In this document: positions 1-7,069 of the stretch, one piece after another | How positions within the stretch are numbered: position 1 is the stretch's first letter | Layout: each line of letters starts with the position of its first letter | Assembly: GCA_017592665.1 (NCBI GenBank) | Contig: JAGFNW010000019.1 | Coordinates: 123,443 to 187,442 of the forward strand | DNA: 64,000 bases | Reading direction: 5' to 3' | Source: Streptosporangiaceae bacterium NEAU-GS5 | GTDB taxonomy: Bacteria > Actinomycetota > Actinomycetes > Streptosporangiales > Streptosporangiaceae | The notes under the pieces: generated by a model | Told to the model about the DNA's origin: nothing | Database searches by the model: none | What the model saw: only the letters and a program-made list of their open reading frames with translations | Translations under genes and position numbers: made by a program

Positions 1-40
1 CTAAATGCGAGCGGGCTGCTACTCAACACGCAGGGCGCTC

Positions 41-1036
41 TTAGAAGGCATCGTCGAAGGTGACCGTGCCTTCGATGCCGACCTGGTAGGCCGACACCCG
101 GCGTTCGAAGAAATTGGACAGCTCCTGCACGTCCTGCAGCTCCACGAACGCGAACGGATTCCTGCTGCCGTAAAGCGGCTGCATGCCCAGCATGGCCAGC
201 CGCCGGTCGGCCACGTGCTGCAGGTATTCCCGCATGCCCGCCAACGACATTCCCGGCACGCCCTGGCCGAGGAGGTCTTCGGCGAATCGCGCCTCGCATT
301 CGACGGCCTCGGCGAGCATCTGCCTGACCTGCCGCTCCATCTCGGCGTCGAACAGATCCGGCTCCTCGGCCCGTACGGTTTCCACGACGTCGAAGGCGAA
401 GGCCATGTGCAGCGACTCGTCGCGGAACACCCAGTTCGTGCCGCTCGCCAGGCCGTGCAGCAGGCCGCGGGAGCGCAGATAGTAGACGTACGCGAAGGCG
501 CCGTAGAAGAACAGGCCCTCGATGCAGGCGGCGAAGCAGATCAGGTTCAGCAAGAACGCCCGCCTGTCGTCCCGCGTCCGCAGCTCGCGCAGCGCGTAGA
601 TCGAGTCGATCCACCTGAAGCAGAACTCGGCCTTACGGGCGATCGACGGGATGTTCTCCACGGCGGCGAACGCCGCGAACCGTTCGCGCTCGTCGGGCAC
701 GTAGGTGTCCAGCAGGTTCAGATAGAACTGCACGTGCACCGCTTCTTCGAACAGCTGCCGGGAAAGATAGAGCCGTCCCTCCGGCGAGTTCACGTGCTGA
801 TAGAGGTTGAGCACCAGGTTGTTGGCCACGATCGTGTCGCCCGTCGCGAAGAACGCGACCAGCCGGCCGACCAGGTGCCGCTCCGCCGGCGACATCGCGG
901 CCAGGTCGGCGAGATCGGAGTGCAGGTCGATCTCGTCCACGGTCCATGTGTTCTTGATCGCGTCCTTGAACCGGTCGAAGAACCGCGGATAGCGCATGGG
1001 GCGCAACGTCAGGTCCATGCCGGGGTCGAGCAGCAT
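41..1036 (-). CDS. nrdB: Ribonucleoside-diphosphate reductase small subunit (class Ia R2)
   Basis: R2 subunit of aerobic ribonucleotide reductase, which houses the dimetal-tyrosyl radical used by NrdA to make dNTPs. About 331 residues. Visible metal ligands are Asp67 (in FATGD), Glu98 and His101 (EEAVH), and a later pair in RDESLH. A tyrosine stands four residues after His101 (Tyr105), where the E. coli radical Tyr122 lies, so this is not a Tyr-less class Ic protein. The start is set at the ATG overlapping the nrdA stop (TGATG, 1034-1038). A GTG one codon earlier (1039) is also possible. It is the second gene of an nrdA-nrdB operon and ends 40 bases from the window edge, so further downstream genes cannot be judged. 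Confidence 0.95.
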   Translation of the reverse strand: MLLDPGMDLTLRPMRYPRFFDRFKDAIKNTWTVDEIDLHSDLADLAAMSPAERHLVGRLVAFFATGDTIVANNLVLNLYQHVNSPEGRLYLSRQLFEEAVHVQFYLNLLDTYVPDERERFAAFAAVENIPSIARKAEFCFRWIDSIYALRELRTRDDRRAFLLNLICFAACIEGLFFYGAFAYVYYLRSRGLLHGLASGTNWVFRDESLHMAFAFDVVETVRAEEPDLFDAEMERQVRQMLAEAVECEARFAEDLLGQGVPGMSLAGMREYLQHVADRRLAMLGMQPLYGSRNPFAFVELQDVQELSNFFERRVSAYQVGIEGTVTFDDAF

Positions 1037-3348
1037 CACTGGCAGGCCTCACAGGACTCGGGGTTCTCGAGGGAACAGGCGGGCACGACCGCGACCGTGG
1101 CCTGCTGAATGCGCGTGGCCGGGCGCGAGCGCAGGTAGTAGGTGGTCTTCAGGCCGGACTTCCAGGCGTACAGATACATCGAGGACAACTTGCCGATGGT
1201 CGGCGCGCTCATGAACAGGTTGAGCGACTGCGACTGGTCGACATAGGGCGCGCGGGCGGCGGCCAGGTCGATCAGGGCGCGCTGCGGCAGCTCCCAGGCC
1301 GTGCGGAACAGCTCGCGGACATCGGCCGGCAGCTCGGCGATCCCCTGGACCGAGCCCTCGGCCCGCTTGATCTGCTCCCGGATCCGCGGGGTCCACCGGC
1401 CGAGCGCCTTCAGCTCATCCACGAGGTAGGTGTTGACCTGCAGGAACTCGCCAGACATGGTCTCGCGCTTGAACAGGTTGGACACCTGCGGCTCGATGCA
1501 CTCATAGCAGCCGGCGATCGAGGCGATGGTGGCGGTCGGCGCGATCGCCACCAGCAGGCTGTTGCGCAGGCCGTGTTCGGCGATCGTCGCGCGGAGCGCG
1601 GACCATCGCTCGCGCTGGGTGGGCTCGGCGCCCCAGAGGTCGGGGTGCAACCGGCCGCGCGCGGCACGGGTCTCGCCGTACGCGGGATGCGCCCCGAACC
1701 GCTCGGCGAGGCCGGCCGACGTCTCCAGCGCGGTCAGGAAGATCTCCTCCTGTACGCGTGTGGACAGCTCCCGGGCCTGGTCGGAGTCGAACGGCAGGCG
1801 GAGCATGAAGAACGCGTCCTGCAGGCCCATCAGCCCGAGCCCGACCGGCCGCCACCGCGGATTCGACGCGGCCGCCTGCTGGGACGGGTAGTAGTTGATG
1901 TCGATCACGCGGTCGAGGAACACCACCGCCGTGCGCACGGTCGACCGCAGCCGCTCCCAGTCGACCCCGCCCGCCGTGACGTGCGCGGCCAGGTTGATCG
2001 AGCCGAGGTTGCAGACCGCGGTCTCCTCGTCGCCGTTGACCTCGAGGATCTCGGTGCACAGGTTCGACAGGTGGATGGTGTTGCCCGGCGCCCCCGTCTG
2101 GTTGGACAGACGGTTCGACGCGTCCTTGAACGTCATCCAGCCGTTGCCGGTCTGCGCGAGGGTGCGCATCATGCGGCCGTACAGGTCGCGGGCCTTGACG
2201 GTGGTCTTCTTCGCCACCGTGCGCTCCGCGGCCCGATAGGCCTCGTCGAACGCCTCGCCCCACAGGTCGGGCAGATCCGGCGCGTCCGAGGGGTCGATCA
2301 GGGACCAGTCGCCGTCGGCCTCGACCCGGCGCATGAACTCGTCGGGGATCCAGTTGGCCAGGTTGAGGTTGTGCGTACGGCGGGACTCCTCACCGGTGTT
2401 GTCCCGCAGCTCCAGGAACTCCTTGATATCGGGGTGCCACGGCTCCAGATAGACGCAGGCCGCGCCCTTGCGCCGGCCACCCTGGTTGACCGCGGCGACC
2501 CCGGCGTCCAACGTCTTGAGGAAGGGGACGATCCCGTTCGACCGGCCGTTCGTGCCGCGGATGAGCGCCCCTCGGCCGCGCACCCGCGACCAGGAGATCC
2601 CGATGCCTCCGGAGAACTTCGACAGCCGCGCCACCTGGTGATAGCGCTCGTAAATCGAGTCCAGCTCGTCGCGCGGCGAGTCCACAAGGAAACACGACGA
2701 CATCTGCGTGTGCCGGGTGCCGGAGTTGAACAGCGTCGGCGAGCTCGGCAGATAGGCGAGGCTGGACATCAGCTGGTAGAAGCCGACGGCCTCCTCCGGA
2801 GTGTGCGACAGGCCGCACGCCACCCGCAGCAGCCAATACTGCGGCGTCTCCACCACCAGCCGGGACTGCGGATGCCGCAACAGGTAGCGGTCGGCGACCG
2901 TACGCAGGCCGAAATAGTCGAACCGGAGATCCGCGGCCGGGTCGACGGCGCGGTCGAGAACGTCGGCGTGCCGGGCCACGAACAGCGCGGTCTCGGCACC
3001 GATCAGGCCCTGGTCGTGGCCGTGCCGTACGCACTGGCTGAAGCTCGCGATCCCCTGACCCCTGACCTCGCCGTCCAGGGTGACCGCCAGAAGGCGGGCG
3101 GCGAGCCGCGAATACCGGGGCTCCTCACCGATCATGTCGGCGGCCGTCTGGATCAGCAGCCGGTCCAGCTCGGCCGTGGTGGCCCCGTCGTAGAGCCCGT
3201 CGACGGCCTTGGTGGCGATCAACGTCGGATCCACCTCGTCGAGGCCCGAGACGTGCGGCTTGAGCGCCTCGGCGATCGCGCCCACGTCGACGGTCTCGAG
3301 CCCGCCGTCGGCCCCGCGGATCTGGACCCCGCGCTGATACGTGATCAT
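1036..3348 (-). CDS. nrdA: Ribonucleoside-diphosphate reductase large subunit (class Ia R1)
   Basis: Catalytic subunit that reduces NDPs to dNDPs in the cytoplasm. 770 residues from the chosen ATG, which follows a GAGAGGGCAGG ribosome site; the frame stays open another 44 codons upstream, but that stretch is riboswitch leader. An N-terminal ATP-cone-like region occupies about residues 1-90. Active-site residues are all visible: Cys219 (SSCF) and Cys446 (AVCNLGS) redox pair, Asn429-Cys431-Glu433 (NLCTE) thiyl radical site, Tyr737-Tyr738 radical relay, and the C-terminal CEAC shuttle (Cys766, Cys769). It is coupled to nrdB by TGATG. Upstream elements are a promoter, NrdR-type boxes and a cobalamin riboswitch. 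By analogy with Streptomyces, where a B12-dependent reductase (NrdJ) makes NrdAB dispensable when cobalamin is present, I infer a second reductase elsewhere in the genome. Confidence 0.97.
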   Translation of the reverse strand: MITYQRGVQIRGADGGLETVDVGAIAEALKPHVSGLDEVDPTLIATKAVDGLYDGATTAELDRLLIQTAADMIGEEPRYSRLAARLLAVTLDGEVRGQGIASFSQCVRHGHDQGLIGAETALFVARHADVLDRAVDPAADLRFDYFGLRTVADRYLLRHPQSRLVVETPQYWLLRVACGLSHTPEEAVGFYQLMSSLAYLPSSPTLFNSGTRHTQMSSCFLVDSPRDELDSIYERYHQVARLSKFSGGIGISWSRVRGRGALIRGTNGRSNGIVPFLKTLDAGVAAVNQGGRRKGAACVYLEPWHPDIKEFLELRDNTGEESRRTHNLNLANWIPDEFMRRVEADGDWSLIDPSDAPDLPDLWGEAFDEAYRAAERTVAKKTTVKARDLYGRMMRTLAQTGNGWMTFKDASNRLSNQTGAPGNTIHLSNLCTEILEVNGDEETAVCNLGSINLAAHVTAGGVDWERLRSTVRTAVVFLDRVIDINYYPSQQAAASNPRWRPVGLGLMGLQDAFFMLRLPFDSDQARELSTRVQEEIFLTALETSAGLAERFGAHPAYGETRAARGRLHPDLWGAEPTQRERWSALRATIAEHGLRNSLLVAIAPTATIASIAGCYECIEPQVSNLFKRETMSGEFLQVNTYLVDELKALGRWTPRIREQIKRAEGSVQGIAELPADVRELFRTAWELPQRALIDLAAARAPYVDQSQSLNLFMSAPTIGKLSSMYLYAWKSGLKTTYYLRSRPATRIQQATVAVVPACSLENPESCEACQ

Positions 3349-3479
3349 CCTGCCCTCTCGCGTCCACTCGACAGGGTCGCCGGGCACGCGGAGGGACGCC
3401 GCCGGGCTCTGTCGCGGCACACGGCTCGCGGCGAGACACCGGCTCGCTGGCGTCGGCCGTCCCGCGCGGCCTTCGACCA

Positions 3480-3501
3480 CCGCACGCCGGACGGCATGCG
3501 G
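3480..3501 (-). promoter_or_regulatory. Hairpin in nrdA leader, candidate expression platform
   Basis: Just downstream of the riboswitch 3' box, CCGCATGCCG and CGGCGTGCGG can form a stem of 9-10 pairs with one G-U pair and a very small loop. No T-run follows, so it is either an inefficient terminator or part of a longer switching structure in the roughly 160-nt leader before the nrdA start. The fold is inferred by eye. Confidence 0.4.
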
Positions 3502-3698
3502 CGCGCTGGCAGGTCTTCGGACTCGCGGGCGTGGCCTCTGCCGAGGCCTGGCCTACTGGCCGTCGCTTCCCAGGCCCTACGGCCCAGTGCTGTGTGACGG
3601 CGGTCGTTCCCACTCACCGCTGCGGGGCAGTCCTGGATTCGCACCAGGTTCCCTCTTGCCTCGGCCGCCGCACAAGGGCGCCCGAACCAGCTGCGGCA
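3500..3698 (-). promoter_or_regulatory. Cobalamin (AdoCbl) riboswitch upstream of nrdAB
   Basis: Minus-strand leader with the conserved B12 aptamer blocks in order: CCTGGTGCGAATCCAGG (3632-3648), CTGCCCCGCAGCGGTGA (3614-3630), and the 3' block AGTCCGAAGACCTGCC (3508-3523). Spacing and order match the cobalamin riboswitch family. It lies between the nrdA promoter and the nrdA start, so cobalamin should turn off class Ia reductase. The outer limits are approximate because the closing helix was not traced exactly. Confidence 0.92.
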
Positions 3699-3746
3699 CC
3701 ACTATATATGGGTGCAACATCGGAAGGTCAACACCACATGATGTGG
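3699..3746. promoter_or_regulatory. Tandem NrdR-type boxes
   Basis: Two 16-bp imperfect palindromes, 3699-3714 (CCACTATATATGGGTG) and 3731-3746 (ACACCACATGATGTGG), each agree with about 11 of 16 positions of the NrdR consensus acaCwAtATaTwgtgt. They start 32 bp apart, about three helical turns, the spacing known for NrdR box pairs. They cover the -10 and the -35 of nrdAB. The assignment rests on sequence match and spacing only. Confidence 0.65.
3703..3731 (-). promoter_or_regulatory. nrdAB promoter (-35 TTGACC, -10 TATATA)
   Basis: On the minus strand, TTGACC (3731-3726) and TATATA (3708-3703) are separated by exactly 17 bp, which is consensus spacing for the housekeeping sigma factor. The predicted transcript start near 3696 sits at the 5' end of the riboswitch. 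Both hexamers overlap the NrdR-type boxes. Confidence 0.75.
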
Positions 3747-3772
3747 CCGGGTCGTATCGCCGCCACGACCGA

Positions 3773-4060
3773 TCAGCCGCCGACGACGAGGCGGACGGTG
3801 ACCACATCGCCGAGCGCGACGCCTTCGGCTTTGCGGACGACCGTCTTGATGGGGACGATGTAGCGGCCGTCCTTCGGGTAAAGCGAGGTCTTCCAGCCGG
3901 TGCGGCCGATGTGCGCGGTGACGGGGATCATGCCCCAGCCGTACGTCACGAACTTCGACGCCGCTTCCAGCTCATCGCATTCCCGCTCGGGGACGGTGAT
4001 GAAGTGCCACGGCGAGGGTCCCCGCCAGAACCACACTTCGCCACTGAACTCCAACTCCAT
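3773..4060 (-). CDS. DUF1905 domain protein
   Basis: A 95-residue protein that matches the small DUF1905 family over its whole length. Landmarks are WFWRGPSPWHF near the N terminus, GWGMIPV in the middle and LGDVVTVRL at the end. The family forms a small beta-barrel of unknown biochemical role, often seen alone or fused to a YdeI-like domain. The ATG chosen (4060) has no clear ribosome site. The frame is open further upstream, but that stretch would overlap the divergent CDF gene. It stands alone, divergent from the metal exporter and ending just before the nrdAB promoter. Confidence 0.75.
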   Translation of the reverse strand: MELEFSGEVWFWRGPSPWHFITVPERECDELEAASKFVTYGWGMIPVTAHIGRTGWKTSLYPKDGRYIVPIKTVVRKAEGVALGDVVTVRLVVGG

Positions 4061-4082
4061 CCGAACAGGATAGGAGCGAACG

Positions 4083-4127
4083 TGTTGCAACAGCGTCGGT
4101 GATGTTGGTGTAGAGGTGCTGCAACCT
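4083..4127. promoter_or_regulatory. Palindromes in DUF1905/CDF intergenic region
   Basis: The 90-bp divergent gap holds a perfect 10-bp palindrome TGTTGCAACA (4083-4092) and a related imperfect one AGGTGCTGCAACCT (4114-4127), sharing the core GCAAC. They lie 24-68 bp before the CDF start and could bind a metal-sensing repressor. No regulator gene is adjacent, so this is a candidate only. Confidence 0.35.
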
Positions 4128-4150
4128 GCGTTTTCGGTAATTCTGGTGAT

Positions 4151-5209
4151 ATGAGCGGACACGGTCATGGGCACGGTCACGGTCACGAGGGGCATGGACA
4201 CGGGCACGGACACGCGGAGCGCAGCGGGCTCTGGGCACGGGTCCGGCATCTGGTGCGGCCGCACTCGCACGAGGCGGCCGACAAAGTGGACGCGGCCATG
4301 GAGTCGTCGGCCGAGGGCATGCGCGCCCTGTGGATATCCCTGGCCGGGCTCGGAATCACCACGGTCATCCAGGCCGTCGTGGTCCTCATGTCCGGCTCGG
4401 TCGCGCTGCTCGGCGACACGCTGCACAACGCGGCCGACGCGCTGACGGCGGTCCCGCTCGGCATCGCGTTCGTCCTCGGCCGCCGCCCGCCGACCCGACG
4501 CTACACCTACGGCTACGGCCGGGCCGAAGACCTGGCCGGAATCGCGATCGTGCTGACCATCGCCGCCTCATCGGTCGCGGCCGGATATTCGGCGATCCAA
4601 CGCCTGCTCCACCCGCAGCCGGTCTCCCATCTGGCCGCGGTCGCGGTCGCGGCGCTGGCCGGGTTCGCCGGGAACGAGCTGGTGGCCCGCTATCGGATCC
4701 GGGTCGGCCGCAAGATCGGCTCCGCGGCGCTGGTCGCCGACGGCCTGCACGCCCGGACCGACGGCGTCACCTCGCTCGCCGTGTTGGTCGGCGCGGGCGG
4801 CGTCGCGCTCGGCTGGGATTGGGCCGACCCGGTCGTCGGCCTGGTCATCACGGTCGCCATTCTCGCGGTCCTGCGGCAGGCCGCCCGCGAGGTCTACCGC
4901 CGGTTGATGGACGCCGTCGACCCGGCCCTGGTCGACCAGGCCGAGGCCGTACTGAAGACCACCCAAGGAGTGCTCGGCACGGGCCAGATCCGGCTGCGCT
5001 GGATCGGCCACCGGCTACGCGCCGAGTGCGACATCATCGTCGACCCGGCGATGTCGGTCATCGAGGCCCATCGGGCCGCGGTGGCCGCCGAGCACGCGCT
5101 CATTCACGCCGTTCCCCGCCTGACCTCGGCCATCGTGCACGCCGACCCGCAACCCCACGACGGCGCCGACCACCACGCCCTCCTCACCGGCCACACCACC
5201 GACCATTAG
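4151..5209 (+). CDS. Cation diffusion facilitator (CDF) metal exporter
   Basis: A 352-residue membrane transporter expected to exchange cytoplasmic Zn2+ (or Co2+/Cd2+) for protons. The first 22 residues are almost all Gly and His (HGHGHGHGHEGHGHGHGHG-type), a metal-binding tail common in CDF proteins. Six hydrophobic segments follow. The CDF metal-site motifs are visible in TM2 (DTLHNAAD) and TM5 (DGLHARTD), both of the HxxxD type found in zinc transporters. The C-terminal cytoplasmic domain ends in another His-rich tail. It could serve cobalt tolerance next to the cobalt/cobalamin locus, but the metal is not shown by the sequence. Confidence 0.9.
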   Translation: MSGHGHGHGHGHEGHGHGHGHAERSGLWARVRHLVRPHSHEAADKVDAAMESSAEGMRALWISLAGLGITTVIQAVVVLMSGSVALLGDTLHNAADALTAVPLGIAFVLGRRPPTRRYTYGYGRAEDLAGIAIVLTIAASSVAAGYSAIQRLLHPQPVSHLAAVAVAALAGFAGNELVARYRIRVGRKIGSAALVADGLHARTDGVTSLAVLVGAGGVALGWDWADPVVGLVITVAILAVLRQAAREVYRRLMDAVDPALVDQAEAVLKTTQGVLGTGQIRLRWIGHRLRAECDIIVDPAMSVIEAHRAAVAAEHALIHAVPRLTSAIVHADPQPHDGADHHALLTGHTTDH

Positions 5210-5393
5210 CGCCCGTCCGAAGCCCACTTCAGGCATTTCGCCAGGAACGACCCAGGCCGGACTAGATGGGACCGCGGCCCGAACGGAGTGCGGGGCGGAA
5301 GGACTCGGGCCGTGGCGGCGGGGCAGGGCGGGGCCGAGCTTGGGCTGGGCGCGGCGGACGTGGTCGGGGCAAGGCGGGGTCGCGGGGCCTTGG

Positions 5394-5470
5394 GCTAGGG
5401 CGCGGGCCTGGCTAGGGCGCGGGCCTGGCTAGGGCGCGGGCCTGGCTAGGGCGCGGGCCTGGCTAGGGCG
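5394..5470. repeat. 17-bp tandem repeat (4 copies plus partial)
   Basis: Unit GCTAGGGCGCGGGCCTG repeated perfectly at 5394, 5411, 5428 and 5445, followed by a 9-base partial copy from 5462. The exact identity of copies suggests recent slippage. Confidence 0.95.
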
Positions 5471-5556
5471 GGGCGGCACTCGGCTGGGGCGGCCGGAAGG
5501 CGGGTGCGCTGGGCGGGCCGGCGGCCCCTGGCTGCGGTGAGGCGAGGGCTTCGGCG

Positions 5557-5607
5557 GTGGCGGCACTCGGCGGGTGGCGGCGTTCGGCGGGTGGTGGCGT
5601 TCGGCGG
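5557..5607. repeat. Second 17-bp tandem repeat (3 copies)
   Basis: Units GTGGCGGCACTCGGCGG (5557), GTGGCGGCGTTCGGCGG (5574) and GTGGTGGCGTTCGGCGG (5591). They have the same period as the repeat 90 bp to the left but an unrelated sequence, and they have diverged slightly. Confidence 0.9.
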
Positions 5608-5728
5608 GGCGGCCGGATGGTCATCGGTGATGAGCGTCCGGCCGCCGGCCGCCCCGTCGCGGCGCGCCTCCTCTGGTCGCCGCCGGTCCCGCCGTGCGGT
5701 ATGACCCCCGCGATCTGCTCGGGACACG

Positions 5729-5772
5729 GTCCCCGGCGTGCAGCACACCGGGGACGACGGAGTCTCGTCCCC
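5729..5772. terminator. Overlapping hairpins after methyltransferase gene
   Basis: Two mutually exclusive stems share the GGGGAC arm: GTCCCCGG (5729-5736) with CCGGGGAC (5748-5755), and GGGGACGA (5750-5757) with TCGTCCCC (5765-5772). They lie 22 bp past the stop of the minus-strand methyltransferase and are probably its factor-independent-like terminator. No T-run is evident, as is usual in high-GC actinobacteria. Confidence 0.6.
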
Positions 5773-5793
5773 CCAGTCTGTGATACGCAGAAG

Positions 5794-6564
5794 TCAGCCG
5801 ATCGGCTTGACCGCGAGCAGACAGATGCTGCGCACGCCGTACGTGGCGCTGGCGTCACGCGCCTGCTGGGTCAGGAACGCGTACGCGTTGTCACGGACCC
5901 GCTCGACCCGCAGGCCGGCGTCGGTGATCGCCTTCCGATAGGAGTCCTGCTGGGCGGCGCCTCCGATGCAGGACGCCCACAGGTCGGCGTTGGACACGAT
6001 CGCGTCCGTCAGCTGCCGGTCGGTCACGATGTCCGCCACGGCCAGCCGGCCGCCGGGCCGCAGGACGCGTGCCGCCTCGGCGAAGACCTTCGCCTTGTCG
6101 GGCGCGAGGTTGATCACGCCGTTGGAGATGACGCAGTCGACGCTCGCATCGGCGACCTGCGGAGACTCGATCCGCCCCGCGTGAAACTCGACCTGCTTCA
6201 GACCCGCGGCTTCGGCCAGCCGCCGCGCCTTGGCCAGCTGCTCCTCCGTGAAGTCGACGCCGATGACCCGCCCGGTCTCCCCCACGAGCGCGGCGGCGGC
6301 GAAGCTGTCCATGCCGGACCCGCTGCCGAGGTCGAGCACCCGCTCGCCGGGCGCCAGATCGGCCAGGTCGAGGAAGTAGCCGACCCCCGCGAACGACTCG
6401 ATCGCCCCATCGGGAATCAGGTCGAGGATCTCGGCCGGATAGCCGAGGCGCTGGGCCAGGCCACGGCCCATTTCGAAGTGGTATTCGCCGTACGGCTGCT
6501 CGGCCACCCGGCGGTACATGTCCTTGACCTTTACTTCCAGCGCGGCCACGTCGACGTGCGCCAT
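5794..6564 (-). CDS. SAM-dependent methyltransferase, ArsM-like
   Basis: A 256-residue class I methyltransferase. The SAM-binding motif I is VLDLGSGSGMDSF (near residue 75), with the acidic motif GVDFTEEQL after it. The order of motifs and the stretch DCVISNGVINL resemble arsenite methyltransferases, but the Cys in the corresponding ArsM motif (SNC) is Gly here. Three cysteines remain (in DCVIS, WASCIG and SICLL). I therefore call it ArsM-like and do not claim arsenite as substrate. It follows the DsrE-like gene by 16 bp on the same strand, so the two are probably co-transcribed. That suggests chemistry on a sulfur, selenium or metalloid compound. Confidence 0.75.
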   Translation of the reverse strand: MAHVDVAALEVKVKDMYRRVAEQPYGEYHFEMGRGLAQRLGYPAEILDLIPDGAIESFAGVGYFLDLADLAPGERVLDLGSGSGMDSFAAAALVGETGRVIGVDFTEEQLAKARRLAEAAGLKQVEFHAGRIESPQVADASVDCVISNGVINLAPDKAKVFAEAARVLRPGGRLAVADIVTDRQLTDAIVSNADLWASCIGGAAQQDSYRKAITDAGLRVERVRDNAYAFLTQQARDASATYGVRSICLLAVKPIG

Positions 6565-6580
6565 AGCGAGAGCTCCTCGG

Positions 6581-6943
6581 TCAGTAGCTGAAGGTGACGG
6601 CGGCGTCGTCGCCGATCCACTCCCACATGGGAACGGTGCCGCCGAGTTCGGCGGAGTCGATCAGATGCTCCTTGTCGAGGCTCCGCGAGTTGAAGCAGAT
6701 GGGGCACACCAGGAACCGGCCGCCCGCCTTGAGATAGCGGCTCAGCAGGTCGGGCAGCGGCGGGCAGCCGTCGCAGGCCACCCCCACGGCCACGCCGTCC
6801 GTCGCCAGCCGCACGGCCTCCTTCGTGAGGAACATCAGCGTCGACCGCCCCTGCTCGGCCGCGCCGACAGCGACCAGAAACGCCACCGTGACCTTCTCCG
6901 GGTCTTCCAATCCTGTCGTCAGGCTGATGACCGCCTTGTGCAT
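6581..6943 (-). CDS. DsrE/DsrF-like sulfur-relay family protein
   Basis: A 120-residue single-domain protein of the DsrE-like fold (N-terminal AVISLTTGLEDPEKV, then FLTKEAVRLA). Conserved-looking cysteines sit in CDGCPP and CPICFNS, in the region where family members carry persulfide-accepting cysteines. The start is the ATG at 6943, preceded by GGGAG six bases upstream; the open frame continues far beyond but runs antisense to the STAND regulator. It is the first gene of a two-gene unit with the methyltransferase and divergent from the STAND regulator. Family role: sulfur transfer or small-molecule thiol chemistry; the exact role here is unknown. Confidence 0.78.
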   Translation of the reverse strand: MHKAVISLTTGLEDPEKVTVAFLVAVGAAEQGRSTLMFLTKEAVRLATDGVAVGVACDGCPPLPDLLSRYLKAGGRFLVCPICFNSRSLDKEHLIDSAELGGTVPMWEWIGDDAAVTFSY

Positions 6944-6977
6944 GATCTCCCGCCCCCTTCCGCTCGAGTGGGGTCGA

Positions 6978-7024
6978 GCATCGTCGATGCGGACCAGCGA
7001 TTCATCCGTACGCGACACGGATCT
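6978..7024. promoter_or_regulatory. Inverted repeats in DsrE/STAND intergenic gap
   Basis: The 126-bp divergent gap contains GCATCG-T-CGATGC (6978-6990, perfect) and, about 25 bp further, ATCCGT and ACGGAT as 6-bp arms 7 bp apart. Either could be an operator for the adjacent N-terminal-HTH STAND regulator. Function is inferred from position alone. Confidence 0.4.
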
Positions 7025-7069
7025 CTGCACGGATCCCAACTGGGTAGGGGGATCCCGCACAATGACGAC

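Larger units (their letters stand above)
5210..5793. other. Gene-free GC-rich intergenic block
   Basis: About 580 bases between convergent genes (CDF and methyltransferase) with no convincing gene. Short open frames exist on both strands, but they are low-complexity, follow the tandem repeats and have no ribosome sites. Contents: two 17-bp tandem repeats and a double hairpin next to the methyltransferase stop. Confidence 0.6.

Noticed and set aside
3349..3480. N-terminal extension of NrdA by 44 residues
   Set aside because: This stretch lies in the leader directly downstream of the riboswitch and shows no R1 homology; the ATG at 3348 has a good ribosome site and begins the ATP-cone.
5446..5748. 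Possible small genes in the 5.2-5.8 kb intergenic block
   Set aside because: Pro/Arg/Ala-rich low-complexity frames created by tandem repeats, with no ribosome sites or recognisable family.
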